Origin: JAWLCQ01 sp041687095
GTDB taxonomy: Bacteria > Planctomycetota > Phycisphaerae > SM23-33
Reading direction: 5' to 3'
DNA length: 64,000 nt
Assembly: GCA_041687095.1 (NCBI GenBank)
Contig: JAWLCQ010000004.1
Coordinates: 20,171 to 84,170, forward strand
Position 1 is the first letter of the stretch. Each line of letters starts with the position of its first letter. Positions 48,252 through 57,651 of the stretch are shown here, one piece after another. The position numbers were made by a program, and so were the translations under genes. The notes beneath the pieces are model-generated. The model made no database searches, was not told where the DNA came from, and worked only from the letters and a program-made list of their open reading frames with translations.

Positions 48252-49289
48252 ATGACCGCCCTGGACTACGCGACGCACCCGAACTTCAACCCGACGCCCG
48301 AAGTCACCCAGCGCTACAACGCCACCATCCGCCGCATCGGGGAGGCGTTCCGCAAGGACGGGGGCGATAAGGCCCCGCTCCTCGCCGCCGCCTACGCGGA
48401 CATGCAGGAGTTCACCCCCCGCCGCTGCCGCGAACTCTTCGCCCTGGGCTCGAAGTACTCCCTCGCCAAGGAGTTCTTCTACGAGACCATCGCCGCCAAC
48501 GCCGCCGTCATCACCCGCCTCCTCGAACAGCAGGGACAGGTCGAGCAGGCCAAGGCCTTCATGATCGACCTCTACCGCACCGCCTTCGACGAGGGCTTCA
48601 CCCGCGGCCGCGAGTTCCTCGTCAACCGCCTCGACTCCCGCACGTTCATGCCCCTGCGCAAGCACATCGACGCGGAGTACCTCGCGGCCATCGGGTACAC
48701 CCGCCCGGACAACATCCTGCTGTGCGTCGGGGACTGCCAGACCGTCATCCACGCCGAGAAGGTCCGCGACGCCCTGCCCCTGCGCGGGATCGACATCGCG
48801 AGCTACCAGCATGAGCTGGGCTCGCTGCTGGACTCGCCCCTGGAGCACCTGCTCCACCCGGTGGGGTACCTCTACTCCACCAAGCTCGCCGCCGACTACG
48901 CCCTGCTGGGCAAGAGCTTCGACGCCCGCGAGAAATTCCTGCAGATCGCCCGCGACATCGTCGCGTTCCTGCACCGCAAGGGCACGCGGCGGAGCGTGTT
49001 CGTCACCCACGTGTTCTTCGGTGTCGACAATGCCGTCAAGCACGTCGGGACCCCCCGCGACGTGTGCATGGACGCCGTCACGCGCTTCAGCGACGACGTT
49101 GCCGCCATCCTCGCCACCGCCCCGGGCGCCCGGCTGATCCACTTCCAGGAGATCTGCCCCTTCACCCCGGGCACCGAGGCGTTCCGCGACGACCCCGACT
49201 CCGCCTTCATGCTCCACTTCCGCTTCGACATCATGGACGCCGTCCACGCCCGCATCGCCGAAGCCCTCGACGGCCTGGACGACGCCTGA
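48252..49289 (+). CDS. unknown protein with Cys-rich active-site-like motif
   Basis: A 345-residue soluble protein with no signal or membrane segment. The first half is helix-rich. The second half begins with NILLCVGDCQTVIHAEKV near residue 155 and has THVFFGVDN and IHFQEICPFTPGTEAF. GDCQT is in the position where SGNH proteins have GDS, but the remaining blocks are not evident, so no family can be assigned. ATG 48252 has GAGGA upstream. It converges with the M56 gene (12 bases between stops) and is divergent from moxR. Confidence 0.6.
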   Translation: MTALDYATHPNFNPTPEVTQRYNATIRRIGEAFRKDGGDKAPLLAAAYADMQEFTPRRCRELFALGSKYSLAKEFFYETIAANAAVITRLLEQQGQVEQAKAFMIDLYRTAFDEGFTRGREFLVNRLDSRTFMPLRKHIDAEYLAAIGYTRPDNILLCVGDCQTVIHAEKVRDALPLRGIDIASYQHELGSLLDSPLEHLLHPVGYLYSTKLAADYALLGKSFDAREKFLQIARDIVAFLHRKGTRRSVFVTHVFFGVDNAVKHVGTPRDVCMDAVTRFSDDVAAILATAPGARLIHFQEICPFTPGTEAFRDDPDSAFMLHFRFDIMDAVHARIAEALDGLDDA

Positions 49290-49301
49290 CCCAGGCGGCG
49301 G

Positions 49302-52300
49302 CTACTTCTCTGCGGGTTGCGTGGCAGGCGACGGGAAAGCGCCGTCCCCCTCTGCCGGCGGAGCGGCCTCCGCGGCGGTGAAGGCCCAGTCCGCGGGGTT
49401 CAGCAGGTACTCCCGGGCATCATCCATCTCCAGGTCCGCTGGGATGCGGTTGCTCTCGGTGCGCTCGGGGCGGTCGAGCGGCATGTTGCTGCGGACGCGG
49501 AGGCGCTCACCCTCCCAGCCGACGATCTCGATGTACCCGACGTACGGGTCGAACGAGAACTCCGGTTTGCCCGACTGCCCCGCCGCGTTCGACGGCCCGG
49601 AGAGCAGCGCGGGCAGGTCGAACACGTCCAGGAACGGGTGCCCCTCCCCGCTAGTGACTATCGCCAGGTGCTTGCGGTCGGGCGAGACGGCGGCGGAGTT
49701 GAGGTAGCCCACCGACGTCTCGATCTTCAGCGGGGTCCACTCCGTCGCTCCGGCGGGGAGGAACCGCCAGGAGGGATTCACGTTCCCGTCGTGCTCGGCG
49801 ACCTCGTACCACAGGGTGCCCTCGCGGAGCGGCAGGACCGCGAGCTGCGGGGCGATCCTGCTTGCGTCGTCGATGACCATGTGCAGCACGTCCATGGGAC
49901 CGAACTGACGTTCCGCGAGATACTCGGCCCAGATGCGGGCGGTTCGGCGCGCCAGCGCCAGTTCGTCGGCCGGGCTGGAGGCGTTCGCGTCCGCGGGGCC
50001 GGGCGGGGGAAGCTTGATCCCCGTGAGTCTGCACAGGGCGTCGTGGACTGCCAAAGCAGCTTCGCTCCCCCGGCCGTGGGTCACGTGGGCGAGCAGCCGC
50101 CAGGCGTCTTCGCCCTTGCCCGCGTCGGCGACTGCGGCGACGAGGGCGGGGCCGACGCAGCAGATCAGGTCGAACGCGGAGGCGTAGCGGCGGTTGGGGC
50201 CCAGCAGCTCGAGCAGGTGGTCGCGGGCGCGCATGGCGTGCAGCGCGTCGATGAAGTACGTCCCGTGCAGCCAGCGGCGCGGGTCGGGCTCGGTCCCGTC
50301 GCCCGGCCCGTCGAGCACCCGCGAGACGATGGCGTCGGCGAGGGCCTTGCGGGCGGCCGGTCGGTCCCTGGTGGCCGCCACGAACGCGTCGAAGTCCTCC
50401 CGCGCCACGCCCTGCGGATCGCGTACCAGACGATCCATGGCTCTACGGATCTCCTCGCCCGTCGTCATCGGGGGCAGCGGGGCTGAGGTAGGCGTGGCAG
50501 CCGTTGGCGCCGCAGACAATGTCAGGCGGAACGCCGACGCGTTGAGGACCTCGTGGTCCGAGTCCGTGAACTCGAAGGACAACTGCTCCGTCTCCCACAG
50601 CGGAACGCCCAGGATGGTCCCGTCCGACTCGACGCTCGCCGTCCGGGTGAACATGGCGGCGCCCTCGCGGTCCAGCAGTTCGAGCTTCGCTCGGTAGGTC
50701 GCTTTCGGCCACGAGGCGTAACCGAGCTTCAGCACCGCGCGGACCGCGTTGTCGGGGGTTCGCTGGAAGCGCACGGTCTCGGCGGCGGCGACCTTCCACG
50801 GGTCCGGGCGCTGCGGCGGATCGGCGTCGTGCCAGACCTTCACGGGGACGGGGATGTCCTTGTCGAACTCCAGGCGGCCGCTGGTCTGCCCGCGGTAGAC
50901 AGTCAGCTTCTCCAACCCGGAGGCGGGCAGGGTTTCCTTGGGACCGGGCAGAAGGACCAGCACTCGGGAGGTGTTGGGGCCGTTGTGCAGGGTCCATACC
51001 GACTCGGGGCGTGCGAACTCCGTGATGCGGCGGAGGACCTCCATCGCGGGGATGTCCTTCAGGTCCAGCGGCGGCGCCTGGGCGCTGAGCCACGGGGCGG
51101 GATCCTGCCCTTCGGCGACGGGCATTCCTACCGTCTCGGCGTAGGTGATGGCGCTCCCGGGCGGTTGCTGCTCGATGACCTTCTGCACCGCTTCCCGCAC
51201 GGTCAGACCGGCAGTGTTGAGTGTGACGGGATAGGCCAGCTTCGACCCTGCCCGCGGGAGCACCACATAGCTATCCCCCGTCTTGAGCCACGTGTACGGC
51301 GTGTTGCGCGTCATCTCCGTCAGCAGGCGCCCGATGCCGTAGCGGACCTGGGCGTTCACGGTGTACCACGGTCCGATGTCGAAGATCATGGTCGCGGGCT
51401 TGCCTTCGGCGAGCATCTTCTTGGCCAGTTCCAGGCGAAGCTGCTCGTTGGGCGACAGTTTGCGGGCGGCGGCCGTCGCCTCCAGTCTACGGATCGCCTG
51501 CTCGATAGTGATCGGGTCCTTTGCGGTGTCCAGGTCCGGGTTCTCCAGGCACAGGCGGATGTTGTACTTCTGGCGGACCGTCGCGCAGAGGTGCTGCATG
51601 GTCTGCGAGTCGGCGTGGAGGGAGAACGTCCGGGGGTCGTTGATGACGCTGGGCGCTTCGTCCGCGACGGGCGTCTGCGCCAGCAAGGGCAGGATGGCCT
51701 TGGCCTCGGCGGGGGTGGCGCGGCGGTACTCAAGCTTGTAGACGAGGGATACAAAGCCGTAGAAGACGATCCGGTCGTCGCCCGCGCGGGCCATCTCGGA
51801 CAGGCCGCTGAAGCTCTTGCCGGAATCGTCCAACCACCGTGCCAGCGAGTACTGCGCTTCGGGACCGCCGAGGATCCCGCCCCGGGAAACCTTCAGCCCC
51901 ACGTGGGCCGCGTCGAAAGGCTGGAGTACCCACTTGGGTCCGCCATAGAGGCCGGTAAGCCCCAGCGGTCTCTCCGGCGTGCCCCACAGCCCGGCGTCGC
52001 GCCAGGTGCGGTCGGCGTTGTACTGCACGAGGTAGTACTGCGGCTCCTCCCACCCCGGGTTGTCCGTCCGCTCGCGGACCCACAGGCCGACGAGCCAGTC
52101 GTCGCCCTTGCCGCCGTCGACGGCCGCGGGGTCGGCGGGGGCGTCGGGCGCGGGCGCCGTGACGGCACAGCCGACGATGAGGGCGGCGATCAGGAGCGAC
52201 ACCAGCACGCCCGCACCCGCCAGCGTGCGGGCGGTGCGGGTGGGGGCGTCGTCGGGGACGCCCAGGATGCGGCGGATGCGGGGGAGGAGCTTGCCGCCGG

Positions 52301-53531
52301 TGGCGGAGGCGGCGAGGGGGGCGGAGGCGGTGGGGACGGCGGGTTCGCCGGGACTGTCGGCAGAGCGGGGGCGGCGGGACGGGGGGAGCGGGAACCCCAG
52401 GGGCGATGACGAAGGCAGGCGGGCGGGCGGTTCGGCGGGACGGGCAGGCGACCCGACAGGACGGGCGGCGAGTTCGGCGAGGTGGGCGAGGGCGGCGGCG
52501 TAGGCGCGGGGGGATCCGACGGTGCGGACGGCGAGGGCGTCGCAGCAGTGCTCGCTCTCCTGGCGGACGCGGGCGGAGACCCACCAGACGGCGGGGTGGT
52601 AGAACAGCAGCGTCTCGACCAGCGCCTGCAACAGGCGCACGAGGCAGTCGTAGCGGCGGATGTGGGCCAGCTCGTGCGCGAGGATCGCCTGCACCTGCAA
52701 GGGGCTCAGGCCGGACATCGCCGCCAGCGGCAGCAGCACCACCGGTTTCCACCAGCCGATCACCATCGGCGAGTGCAGGACCGCCGACTGCAGCACCCGC
52801 ACCGGCCGCGACACGCGGAGGCGCGTCAGCAGGGCGTCGAACCCGTCGAGGACCGTGGGATCGGTGAGCGGAGCGGCCGCCCGGCGGATGCGGCGCAGCA
52901 GCACCCACCCGCCCAGGTGCCACACCGACAGCAGCGTCACGCCCGCGACCCACGCGAGCAAAGCCCACGGCAGCAGCGGCTGGAGCGCCGCCTGCGCACC
53001 CGACCACCAGGGGGCGGCGGCGGATGCGGGTGTCACGGTGGGCGCAAGGGCGACGGTGCGCGCGGGGGCGGGCGGGGCGGGAGTCGGCGGCGGGTCCTGC
53101 GCCGCGACGACCCCGCCGCTCAGTGACGGAGCGCCATTGAGTTCGGGGGCGGGCATGGCCGGGGGGTTGCAGTGCACGGTTTCTCCCCCACCGAAGACGG
53201 CGGGGGGCACGCCAACGATACCATCGGGGACCGCGGGAACGAGCGGTGCGGGCACCGAAGGCGCCCCGGGCGTCACGAGCATCGCCGTCGCCACCGGCAG
53301 GACCGCCATGGTGGCCAGGGCGAGGCACGCCACGGCGTACCGTGCGTGCGGGGAGCGGCGGCGGAGCAGGACGGTCGCCCCCGCCAGCAGGGCCGCGATG
53401 GCGAGCCCCTGCCACAGGAAGTGCACCAGCGCCCAGGCAACCCGCTGCGCGAGCGGCCCGGTGAGCGTCTGCGTGAGCGCGTCGGCGAGAAGGGGCACGG
53501 TCAGCGCGTCGGCGAAAATGGAAGCGGTCAT
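49302..53531 (-). CDS. M56 (BlaR1/MecR1-like) sensor metallopeptidase with long C-terminal extension
   Basis: A 1,409-residue protein. The N-terminal ~340 residues are a multi-membrane-segment M56 domain with the zinc site HELAH (~residue 285) and YHPAVWWVSARVRQ, followed by CDALA in the expected place. An LIAALIVGC-like membrane segment lies near residue ~445. The rest (~950 residues, probably extracytoplasmic) has STN-like segments (LCENPDLDTAKDPITIEQAI and LTVREAVQKVIEQQPPG), an apparent duplication of the latter, and helical regions. In BlaR1 the extracytoplasmic domain senses a ligand and the protease inactivates BlaI; here the ligand is unknown. ATG 53531 overlaps the BlaI stop by 4 bases. 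Confidence 0.87.
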   Translation of the reverse strand: MTASIFADALTVPLLADALTQTLTGPLAQRVAWALVHFLWQGLAIAALLAGATVLLRRRSPHARYAVACLALATMAVLPVATAMLVTPGAPSVPAPLVPAVPDGIVGVPPAVFGGGETVHCNPPAMPAPELNGAPSLSGGVVAAQDPPPTPAPPAPARTVALAPTVTPASAAAPWWSGAQAALQPLLPWALLAWVAGVTLLSVWHLGGWVLLRRIRRAAAPLTDPTVLDGFDALLTRLRVSRPVRVLQSAVLHSPMVIGWWKPVVLLPLAAMSGLSPLQVQAILAHELAHIRRYDCLVRLLQALVETLLFYHPAVWWVSARVRQESEHCCDALAVRTVGSPRAYAAALAHLAELAARPVGSPARPAEPPARLPSSSPLGFPLPPSRRPRSADSPGEPAVPTASAPLAASATGGKLLPRIRRILGVPDDAPTRTARTLAGAGVLVSLLIAALIVGCAVTAPAPDAPADPAAVDGGKGDDWLVGLWVRERTDNPGWEEPQYYLVQYNADRTWRDAGLWGTPERPLGLTGLYGGPKWVLQPFDAAHVGLKVSRGGILGGPEAQYSLARWLDDSGKSFSGLSEMARAGDDRIVFYGFVSLVYKLEYRRATPAEAKAILPLLAQTPVADEAPSVINDPRTFSLHADSQTMQHLCATVRQKYNIRLCLENPDLDTAKDPITIEQAIRRLEATAAARKLSPNEQLRLELAKKMLAEGKPATMIFDIGPWYTVNAQVRYGIGRLLTEMTRNTPYTWLKTGDSYVVLPRAGSKLAYPVTLNTAGLTVREAVQKVIEQQPPGSAITYAETVGMPVAEGQDPAPWLSAQAPPLDLKDIPAMEVLRRITEFARPESVWTLHNGPNTSRVLVLLPGPKETLPASGLEKLTVYRGQTSGRLEFDKDIPVPVKVWHDADPPQRPDPWKVAAAETVRFQRTPDNAVRAVLKLGYASWPKATYRAKLELLDREGAAMFTRTASVESDGTILGVPLWETEQLSFEFTDSDHEVLNASAFRLTLSAAPTAATPTSAPLPPMTTGEEIRRAMDRLVRDPQGVAREDFDAFVAATRDRPAARKALADAIVSRVLDGPGDGTEPDPRRWLHGTYFIDALHAMRARDHLLELLGPNRRYASAFDLICCVGPALVAAVADAGKGEDAWRLLAHVTHGRGSEAALAVHDALCRLTGIKLPPPGPADANASSPADELALARRTARIWAEYLAERQFGPMDVLHMVIDDASRIAPQLAVLPLREGTLWYEVAEHDGNVNPSWRFLPAGATEWTPLKIETSVGYLNSAAVSPDRKHLAIVTSGEGHPFLDVFDLPALLSGPSNAAGQSGKPEFSFDPYVGYIEIVGWEGERLRVRSNMPLDRPERTESNRIPADLEMDDAREYLLNPADWAFTAAEAAPPAEGDGAFPSPATQPAEK

Positions 53532-53932
53532 GGCGTGTCCTCCCCCGCCTCCTCGTCCAGGAGGCGCCGGATCTCGTCCCGTTCCTCTTGCGGGATGTCC
53601 TGCGCGGTGAGGGCGGCGACCAGCTTGCGGGCCGAGCCTCCGAACGCCCGCTCCAGCAGGTCGCCCACCAGCCGCTGCTGCATCCGCTCCTCGGGGATCG
53701 CGGGGCGGTAGACGTGCGGGCGGCGGGCGTCGTCGCGGTGCACGAGCCCCTTGTCGTACATGATCTGCAGGAGCTTGAGCGTGGTGTTGAAGGCGGTCTG
53801 CTTGGCGCCCCCAGTGAGGACCTCGTGGACCTGGCGGACCGAACTGGGCCCCAGTCGCCACAGGGCGCGGAGGATCTCAAGCTCCGCATCGGTGGGCCTG
53901 GGCGGCGATTGCTTCCCCTGTCTGGCGCTCAT
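53528..53932 (-). CDS. BlaI/MecI/CopY-family transcriptional repressor
   Basis: A 134-residue protein with the winged-helix of the BlaI family: PTDAELEILRALWRLGPSSV then VHEVL, and the conserved FNTTLKLLQIMYDKGLVHR. The C-terminal half is the dimerisation region. It directly precedes and overlaps the M56 gene (ATGA), the standard arrangement. It probably represses its own operon through the dyads at 54024-54059. Confidence 0.94.
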   Translation of the reverse strand: MSARQGKQSPPRPTDAELEILRALWRLGPSSVRQVHEVLTGGAKQTAFNTTLKLLQIMYDKGLVHRDDARRPHVYRPAIPEERMQQRLVGDLLERAFGGSARKLVAALTAQDIPQEERDEIRRLLDEEAGEDTP

Positions 53933-54023
53933 GCGCTTCCCTTTTCCGCTGGGGCGCTCCCCCGTCCCCGACGACCCGCCGGGCGGTCCGGTGCAGCGCC
54001 TCAGCCTCTTGGACGGAATAATA

Positions 54024-54059
54024 AACGAAGAGTTTCGTTCTTACCACGAAAATCTTCGT
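54024..54059 (-). promoter_or_regulatory. two BlaI-type operator dyads and overlapping promoter
   Basis: Two inverted repeats with the same pattern AACGAA-N4-TTCGTT: 54024-54039 is perfect, and 54046-54059 (ACGAA-N4-TTCGT) is the second. Their centres are 21 bases apart, two helical turns. On the minus strand a TATTAT -10-like box (54018-54023) lies directly downstream, so bound repressor would block the promoter. The site is ~90 bases upstream of blaI. Confidence 0.8.
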
Positions 54060-54103
54060 TTTCATCCTGCGATTCGGTCCCACTCAGGACACCACCCTAC
54101 GCT

Positions 54104-54177
54104 GGGTGCCACGGCTGCGCCGTCCGCAGCCGTGTCGTCCTGCCAGCATGGCTGCGGATGGCGCAGCCGTGGCACCC
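54104..54177. repeat. long perfect inverted repeat
   Basis: An 18-base arm (54104-54121) pairs perfectly with 54160-54177, and an inner 9-base pair (TCCGCAGCC and GGCTGCGGA) extends it. It sits between the divergent blaI and U32-like genes and can form a stable hairpin. Similar words continue to 54200. Confidence 0.9.
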
Positions 54178-54248
54178 GGGCCGTGGCACACCCGGGCCAC
54201 TGGGACTTCTGAAGACGCAATAGAATAGGGCGTGCCCAGGGAGACGCG

Positions 54249-55445
54249 ATGAAGCTGGCGGTGGCGGCGAACTATGATGCGGCGATCGCTCCCGAACTGG
54301 CCCGCTGGCCAGTGGAGGAGGTGTACGGGAAGCTCCCCGCCGACGGGATCAGCGGCGGACGGCCGAGCTACATGGGCTCGCCCATCGGCTGGGACGGCCT
54401 CGCCCGCTACGCCGCCGCCCTGCGGCAGCGCGGGATCGCCTTCAACTACCTGCTCAACGGCGTGTGCATGGGCAACCGCGAATGGACCGCCTCGTGGCAG
54501 AAGCGGGTGGTGCGGGTGCTGGAACGGCTGGGGGCGATGGGGATCGATCGCGTCACCGTCTCGACGCCCTACCTGCTGGAGCTGATCAAGGCCCGCCTCC
54601 CGCAGTTCCGCGTGAAGGTGGGGATCTACGCGGGCGTCGACACGCCCGAGCGGGCGCGGTTCTGGGAGGACCTCGGCGCCGACGCGATCAACGTCGACAG
54701 CCTGGCGCTGAACCGCGACTTCGAGAGGCTCTCCGCGATCCGCGCCGCCGTCCGCTGCCCGCTTCCGCTCATCGCCAACCACATCTGCCTCCGCGACTGC
54801 CCGCTGCAGCGCTACCACCAGGTGGGGATGGCGCACGCGTCGGACGGGTCGGGCGGGCTGTTCGTGGACTGGTGCTTCCTCCGCTGCTCCCGCCTGCGCC
54901 TCGAGGACCCCTCGCACATGATCCGCTCCCCGTGGATCCGCCCCGAGGACGTGCACGTGTACGAGTCGATGGGCTTTGACACGCTGAAGCTGCTGGAGCG
55001 GGGCATCCCATCGGAGGAGCTGCTCAAGCGGGTGCGGGCGTACGGGGAGCGGCGGTTCGAGGGCAACCTCGCCGAACTCCTCCTTCCCTACGGGTTCCGC
55101 AAGGCCCCGCGGAAGGAGCGGTTCTGGGCCCTCCGCCACTTCCTCCGCCCGCGGGCGATGCGCCCGTGGCGGGCGAGGCCGCTGCTGGACCTCGCGCGCC
55201 GCCAGGGCATGCTCTTCGCCCTCGACGAACCGCTCGTGCACATCGACTCGGCGGCCATCCCCGCCGATTTCCTCGAAGGGTTCCGCACCGCCCCGTGTGC
55301 GGGGGGCGCATGCACAGACTGTGGCCGCTGCCGCCGCATCGCCGACGCCGCCGTCCGCCTCAACGCCTCCGCCCGCGAGGAACTCCTGCAGGGCTACCGC
55401 GCCGCCGAGCGGGCGATGGCGACGGGGGAACTCTGGAGTGTTTGA
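54249..55445 (+). CDS. U32 peptidase-like protein
   Basis: A 398-residue protein of the U32 type (TIM-barrel fold): MKLAVAANYD at the start, RVTVSTPYLLELIKARLP, GVDTPERARFWEDLGADAIN and LPLIANHICLRDCPLQRYH. Four cysteines in HICLRDCP and DWCFLRC are placed as in U32 proteins that bind an iron-sulfur cluster; another group, CAGGACTDCGRC, lies near the C-terminus. Members include collagenase-like proteases and the UbiU/UbiV hydroxylation factors; substrate cannot be decided. ATG 54249 has GGGAG before it. The methyltransferase start overlaps its end by 8 bases. Confidence 0.82.
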   Translation: MKLAVAANYDAAIAPELARWPVEEVYGKLPADGISGGRPSYMGSPIGWDGLARYAAALRQRGIAFNYLLNGVCMGNREWTASWQKRVVRVLERLGAMGIDRVTVSTPYLLELIKARLPQFRVKVGIYAGVDTPERARFWEDLGADAINVDSLALNRDFERLSAIRAAVRCPLPLIANHICLRDCPLQRYHQVGMAHASDGSGGLFVDWCFLRCSRLRLEDPSHMIRSPWIRPEDVHVYESMGFDTLKLLERGIPSEELLKRVRAYGERRFEGNLAELLLPYGFRKAPRKERFWALRHFLRPRAMRPWRARPLLDLARRQGMLFALDEPLVHIDSAAIPADFLEGFRTAPCAGGACTDCGRCRRIADAAVRLNASAREELLQGYRAAERAMATGELWSV

Positions 55446-56169
55446 CGCCCGCGCCACCGAGCCCGAACTGCTCGACTCCCCGTACTTCGACCCCCAGCGG
55501 GCCCAGCGGGAGTACCGCGTGATGCAGGTGGTCAACGTGCTCTTCGGGGGCACGCGGGTGGTGAAGCGATACCTGCGGCGGCAGTGGGATTGCGTCCCCC
55601 CGGACCGCCCCCTCCGCGTCCTGGACATGGGGTCCGGGGCGTGCGACATCCCCATCGCCGTCGCCCGCTGGGCGCGGCGGCAGGGGCGGGAAATCGAGTT
55701 CACGTGCGTCGAATGCAACCCCGCCGCCATCGTGGTCGCCCACGAGCGGCTGGAGCGCGCGGGCGAGACGAGCATCCGCCTGATCCAGGGCGACGTCTTC
55801 GCCCACCGCCCCGACGAGCCCTACGACTTCGCGCTGGGGTCGCTGTTCTTCCACCACCTCGACGACGGGCAGATCCTCGCCCTGCTGGAACACCTGCGGG
55901 GGATCGTGCGGTGCGGGGTGCTGGTGAACGACCTGCTGCGAAGCGTGTGGCACTACGCGGGGGCGTGGGTGGTGACGCTGCCCGCGAGCCACGAGGCGAG
56001 GCACGACGGGCTGCTGTCGATCCGGCGGAGCTTTCGAGCGAGGGAGTTGCGGCAGTTCCTGCGGCGGCTGCCCGATGTCCGTGTGCGGGCAGGGACGGCG
56101 TGGGCGTTTCGGGTGTGGGCGGAGGTGCAGTTCACCGGCGCCCGATCGGACGATTCCGCCCCGGAGTGA
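55438..56169 (+). CDS. class I SAM-dependent methyltransferase
   Basis: A 243-residue protein with a SAM-binding fold: motif I VLDMGSGACDIP near residue 60, ECNP near 90 for the acidic residue, and a GDVF near 118. The segment FHHLDDGQILALLEHL is typical of the UbiE/menG-like class. GTG 55438 lies inside the end of the U32 gene, 8 bases overlap, with GGGGGAA upstream. The tight overlap suggests that both act on the same substrate, such as an isoprenoid quinone or lipid, but this is inference. Confidence 0.8.
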   Translation: MFDARATEPELLDSPYFDPQRAQREYRVMQVVNVLFGGTRVVKRYLRRQWDCVPPDRPLRVLDMGSGACDIPIAVARWARRQGREIEFTCVECNPAAIVVAHERLERAGETSIRLIQGDVFAHRPDEPYDFALGSLFFHHLDDGQILALLEHLRGIVRCGVLVNDLLRSVWHYAGAWVVTLPASHEARHDGLLSIRRSFRARELRQFLRRLPDVRVRAGTAWAFRVWAEVQFTGARSDDSAPE

Positions 56170-56210
56170 TTTCGCTCCCGTCGGGGGCATGGCGAACCGC
56201 CGCCGGTCAC

Positions 56211-56251
56211 GCGAAGGGGAACCGCCCCCTTCTCGGAGCGGTTCCCTTCGC
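56211..56251. terminator. hairpin between convergent genes
   Basis: Stem GCGAAGGGGAACCGC with GCGGTTCCCTTCGC, one bulge, between the methyltransferase end and the membrane gene end. No T-run; called by position. Confidence 0.6.
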
Positions 56252-56285
56252 GCCTGTCATTCCCCATGTTGGCCGGTCGGATCGT

Positions 56286-56822
56286 CTACACGTGGGCCGG
56301 TCGCTGCGGAGTGGGGCCGGTCGCCACGAGCTTGCCGTGGTAGACCGCCCCGACGATCACACCGTAGACCAGGTGCGAAAGGATGAACAGGATCACCGTC
56401 CATGCCCCGTAGTCCGCTCCGAAGTACCCCGGATCCGCGATGCGCTCCGGCACGACCGGATGGAATCCCGGGAGCAGCCCCAGGAACAGCCCGCCAAGGA
56501 TCAGGTGCGGGATGGCGATCACCAGCCCGTGCCACCAGTCCGCAGGCCCCCAGACCCTCGACAAGATCAGCCCGTACAACATGCCGATCAGGCCGGTGAC
56601 GATCAGGTTCAGGACGAACCCCAGGATCCACGTCCCCACGGAGACGTTCTGGGTGAACATCGAGCCCACGATCATCGCCAGGTCCAGCGAGGTCAGGTTC
56701 ACCAACCTCGCCACCGCGAGCAGGAGCATTACGATCAGGCCTCCCAGCGCTCCCGCCAGGAACGCAAGTGACGGATTGTACTTCCTCTTGCTGCCATCTC
56801 CCCTGATGTGTGTGTCTGTCAT
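56286..56822 (-). CDS. four-TM membrane protein, paralogue 1
   Basis: A 178-residue integral membrane protein with about four membrane segments (residues 18-40, 60-83, 95-118, 140-160). It shares the segments WGPA-WWHGLVIAIPHLI and the C-terminus GAVYHGKLVA-GPTP with the next gene, so the two are tandem duplicates. No known family recognised. ATG 56822 has GGAG upstream. Function unknown. Confidence 0.7.
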   Translation of the reverse strand: MTDTHIRGDGSKRKYNPSLAFLAGALGGLIVMLLLAVARLVNLTSLDLAMIVGSMFTQNVSVGTWILGFVLNLIVTGLIGMLYGLILSRVWGPADWWHGLVIAIPHLILGGLFLGLLPGFHPVVPERIADPGYFGADYGAWTVILFILSHLVYGVIVGAVYHGKLVATGPTPQRPAHV

Positions 56823-56900
56823 GACTTTATCTCCACAATGCTTTGCACAGTCTTTCCTCTGTCTTCCATACGGTCCGGCGGCAGTGCGTACCGCGAGACC

Positions 56901-57404
56901 CTATACGTGCGCCACGCGGTCCGGCGTCGGGCCCGCCGCCACGAGCTTGCCGTGGTAGACCGCCCCGACCACCGCACCGTAGACCAGGTGCCCCACGATG
57001 AACAGGAGCACCGCCCAGGTGCCGTAGTTCTCCGCGAAGGCCCCGGGGCTGGGCAGCAGTTCCGGCACGGCGGGGTTGATCGCCGGCATGAGCAGCAGGA
57101 ACAGCCCCCCGATGATCAGGTGCGGGATGGCGATGACCAGCCCGTGCCACCAGTTCGCCGGGCCCCAGACCTTCGAAAAGATCAGCCCGTACACCATCCC
57201 GATCAACCCGCTGATGAGCAGGTGGATGACGAACCCGAGGATCCAGGTTCCGGCGGTGAGGCTCTGGGTGAACATCGCCCCCAGGAACATCACCAGGTTC
57301 AGGGACGTCAGCTCGAACAGTCTCGCCAGCGATAGCAGCAGGGTCAGAATCACCCCGCCCAGCACGCCGGCGAGGAAGGCCAAGGATGCGTTGTACTTCG
57401 TCAT
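56901..57404 (-). CDS. four-TM membrane protein, paralogue 2
   Basis: A 167-residue protein clearly homologous to 56286-56822 along its length, e.g. NPS/NAS-LAFLAG near the start, GTWILGFV, WWHGLVIAIPHLI and YHGKLVAAGPTP. ATG 57404 has GGGAG 8 bases upstream. The pair is separated by 78 bases and probably arises from one transcript. Confidence 0.75.
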   Translation of the reverse strand: MTKYNASLAFLAGVLGGVILTLLLSLARLFELTSLNLVMFLGAMFTQSLTAGTWILGFVIHLLISGLIGMVYGLIFSKVWGPANWWHGLVIAIPHLIIGGLFLLLMPAINPAVPELLPSPGAFAENYGTWAVLLFIVGHLVYGAVVGAVYHGKLVAAGPTPDRVAHV

Positions 57405-57651
57405 GAGAGTTACTCCCGTCGTCTTCGGGTGCGGATTTCCATAGTTGGACTTATCTAATTGTATGCATGCTCCAGGGGACGCCGCACCCATTGGGGAGTT
57501 CTCCCTACCCGCCCTGCGGGCGAGGCCTCGCCGACCGATGGTGGGGCCCTGCGCGGGACGGGTGCGATCGGAGGATGCTGCCGACGACGCACGATGAACG
57601 CTGCCCTGTCCTTGCCCGCCGTTGTGCGTAAGGTTCCTATAGGCAAGGGGC

